Shown piece by piece: positions 63,301 through 64,000 of a stretch of 64,000 nucleotides of DNA; position 1 is the first letter of the stretch, and each line of letters starts with the position of its first letter. A program made the translations under genes and the position numbers. Origin of the DNA: Mya arenaria (Eukaryota; Mollusca; Bivalvia; Myida; Myidae); the NCBI RefSeq assembly GCF_026914265.1, contig NC_069127.1, positions 19,107,045-19,171,044 of the forward strand, given 5' to 3'. Below the pieces are notes generated by a model. It saw nothing but the letters and a program-made list of their open reading frames with translations, ran no database searches and was not told the DNA's origin.

Positions 63301-63326
63301 GGACGCTTGCAATCCATACTGGGTAA
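45373..63326 (+). CDS. TTC38: Tetratricopeptide repeat protein 38 (complete, 13 exons)
   Basis: Coding exons: 45373-45399, 46299-46376, 54040-54121, 54936-55110, 55545-55718, 56194-56269, 57263-57382, 58366-58464, 59032-59113, 61351-61516, 61839-61995, 62468-62541, 63236-63326. All have GT..AG borders, phases agree at every junction, and 1401 nt give 466 residues. Known vertebrate TTC38 is of almost the same length. Family landmarks are in order: RDCKAWLDNGLP at the N-terminus, [90 protein letters not shown] (about 251-271), LTFNDNHILLACLGA, GLPICEAFVAYNDGDYAKAV, LMYPIRYQVWKIGGSNAQRD and LLMERRSAKPCSPLTDRLIQR. The protein is an alpha-helical TPR-like scaffold, presumably cytosolic, with no firmly established biochemical role. 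No lesion is seen. Confidence 0.95.
48080..48480 (-). mobile_element. degenerate LINE endonuclease-domain fragment
   Basis: On the minus strand the block near 48420-48360 reads an ILDLILTTDPHLSRSVSL equivalent followed by a PGLENIDIVLFV segment in another frame. That is the typical end of a LINE apurinic endonuclease domain (LDL..T..P.L......PGLSDHDIV). It is broken by frameshifts, and there is no polymerase part next to it. Confidence 0.55.
49590..50125. repeat. ~250-bp local duplication with inverted segment
   Basis: GGCTATTGAAAGACAAATTTAG near 49828 recurs as GGCTATTGAAGGACAGATTCAG near 50077. An inverted repeat, GGATATCGCTTGTTTT..AAAACAAGCGATATC, spans 49652-49706, and a related GGATATCGCTCGTTT lies near 49981. 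On the minus strand both copies read an ACFV..LLN frame. The 49844-50059 frame adds a hydrophobic stretch (FAATFYIIMTSLIVL). Coding status is doubtful. Confidence 0.45.
51245..52232. repeat. 76-bp tandem repeat array, about 13 copies
   Basis: Units beginning TTGACACTTGATGATACTTG start at 51321, 51397, 51473 and then every 76 bp to 52157, with a diverged first copy from about 51245. Copies are highly similar, differing at a few positions (CTTTATAT/ATTTATAT, GTCATC/GTCACC). Each contains an internal doubled ACTTGATGAT. The array ends directly at a LINE fragment inside TTC38 intron 2. Confidence 0.93.
52240..53020 (+). mobile_element. LINE ORF2 3'-end fragment with tail
   Basis: The plus strand reads LLNELGFAYLF and, further on, RILLTRFRCLKHNIE. 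After small breaks CNKCN..VENEYHFLLVCPHY follows near 52590-52655. These are the C-terminal motifs of the same LINE type as at 22.7-24.7 kb. It ends near 53020 in a repeated TTTGACTT tail. It is 5' truncated, in the same orientation as TTC38. Confidence 0.78.
53650..53842 (+). mobile_element. LINE ORF2 terminal fragment (second family)
   Basis: The plus strand reads GDEYHYLLECSALNDSRKRF, then IEKKYYVNPNAIKFKSLMCL and YIDLCQFVKEI before a stop at about 53841. This is the terminal motif of another non-LTR lineage (EYHYLLEC in place of EYHFLLVC). It ends about 200 bp before TTC38 exon 3. Confidence 0.75.
58158..58345 (+). mobile_element. decayed SINE before TTC38 exon 8
   Basis: The 3' half matches the SINE at 20.7-20.97 kb: CTCGCG..ACATCGTGCCAACAAGAGTGATTG, then a CTGTAATAACTTTTCACAG..GTTG tail. 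The tRNA-like head is largely eroded (GTGGTGAGCGCACTCAC remains). It ends about 20 bp before the exon 8 acceptor at 58364-58365. Confidence 0.65.
60017..60032. repeat. C16 homopolymer
   Basis: A run of sixteen cytosines lies in TTC38 intron 9 (59114-61350). That intron is otherwise AT-rich. A 75-codon minus-strand frame at 60799-61026 is unassigned. Confidence 0.8.
62930..63040. repeat. short repeated TACGG/TGACGTCA patch in TTC38 intron 12
   Basis: CGTATTCCACTC occurs twice (near 62938 and 62963) next to TGACGTCACGTCA and, further on, TGACGTCAT. The spacing and partial symmetry suggest a small dispersed element. The TGACGTCA palindromes are also consensus CREB-type sites, but their position in an intron gives no evidence of function. 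Confidence 0.35.
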
Positions 63327-63531
63327 AATCGTGTCCCTTGGAGAAAAAGCGTGTTGCGCTAATAGAAAAGTCTTGATCTATCCAAGACTAAAAGGATTTT
63401 TTTGTGACAGTAGAAAACAGGGACACAGAGGGAACGTTTAGTGAAAGACGCACAATGTCATAACAAACAGATTTGAAAGCATTAACATTAAAATAAATGT
63501 CATATTTGGCTGTATTCAAGTAAAATTAATC

Positions 63532-63537
63532 AATAAA
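63532..63537 (+). terminator. TTC38: polyadenylation signal of TTC38
   Basis: AATAAA lies about 205 bp after the TTC38 stop codon (TAA at 63324-63326) and is followed by a T/GT-rich stretch. An alternative AATAAAT lies near 63492. Beyond this, to 64000, no feature is seen. Confidence 0.6.
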
Positions 63538-64000
63538 GTTGTATTTTGATTCATATTTGTTCTCAATTTGTGTTTATATATTGACCACTCTTCGGTGTTA
63601 ATATGTTGATGTATGTGCTATAATACATGTAATTAATGGGGTCGGTCGCCAGCAAAATATTATTTATTGACAAACTGATGAGGGGGTTTCCAGCTGCATT
63701 GCCGGCGGTGCGCAAATTGCAAGTGTTTTGAAGATAACAAAGATTACATACTCGAATTGAACCACTTAAAAAGTTATACTGCTGGAAAACTGAGCGCGAT
63801 TGTCGTCACAAAGTAGATTAAGAAATATCTATACAATTTGAGTATTTATACACACTTTATGCTACAGCTGGATTGTTTTTTTATCATGATCGTACTTTCC
63901 TTTACTAAATAATATTAATGTAGACATTATAAAATAATATGACAATTATCAAAAATAAAATGTATACGCTCTGACTAGTTGGGAAATGTAACCTACTCAA

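Noticed and set aside
63128..63376. Plus-strand frame of 82 codons ending in a stop at 63376
   Set aside because: It overlaps TTC38 exon 13 in another frame. The frame that continues the TTC38 protein (LLMERRSAKP..) is in the correct phase with exon 12.

Overview
The window is eukaryotic nuclear DNA. It is AT-rich and gene-poor, its genes are split by GT..AG introns, and it is crowded with degraded mobile elements. The gene content, an expanded DEG/ENaC channel family, and the repeat types (tandem-core elements, fold-back elements, fragmentary LINEs, tRNA-derived SINEs) point to a mollusc, most likely a bivalve. The species cannot be named from sequence alone. No rRNA, tRNA gene, CRISPR array or prokaryotic feature was seen.

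Left third (1-27.7 kb, all minus strand): a tandem array of DEG/ENaC-family ligand- or acid-gated sodium channel genes with a shared three-exon layout and phase-1 introns. Copy 1 (3266 down to the left edge) looks intact but is cut by the window. A decayed piece of the cysteine-rich region lies near 13.1-13.3 kb. Copy 2 (15.4-19.7 kb) is a multiply broken pseudogene. Copy 3 (25.3-27.6 kb) is complete, 505 residues. Copies 2 and 3 are a recent segmental duplication that includes introns and flanks. Between and inside them lie LINE pieces, a SINE, a TTAA-type fold-back element and a tandem-core element.

Middle (28-45 kb): mobile-element territory with one gene. There are two fold-back palindromes, a pair of related MITEs with a third element nested in one of them, and two elements sharing CAGGGTTC termini with 5-bp target duplications. 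A 176-residue CD225/dispanin two-helix membrane protein is encoded at 34408-34938, followed closely by a 51-55 bp minisatellite. A 145-bp-core repeat at 36-37.8 kb is split by one of the CAGGGTTC elements. A 3-kb minisatellite fills 40.8-43.75 kb.

Right third (45.4-63.4 kb, plus strand): a complete 13-exon TTC38 (tetratricopeptide repeat protein 38) gene, 466 residues, with every splice junction and phase reconstructed here. Its 7.7-kb intron 2 carries a 76-bp tandem array and several LINE fragments, and a decayed SINE lies directly before exon 8. The three gene families show no sign of acting together. The window is three unrelated loci separated by repeats.
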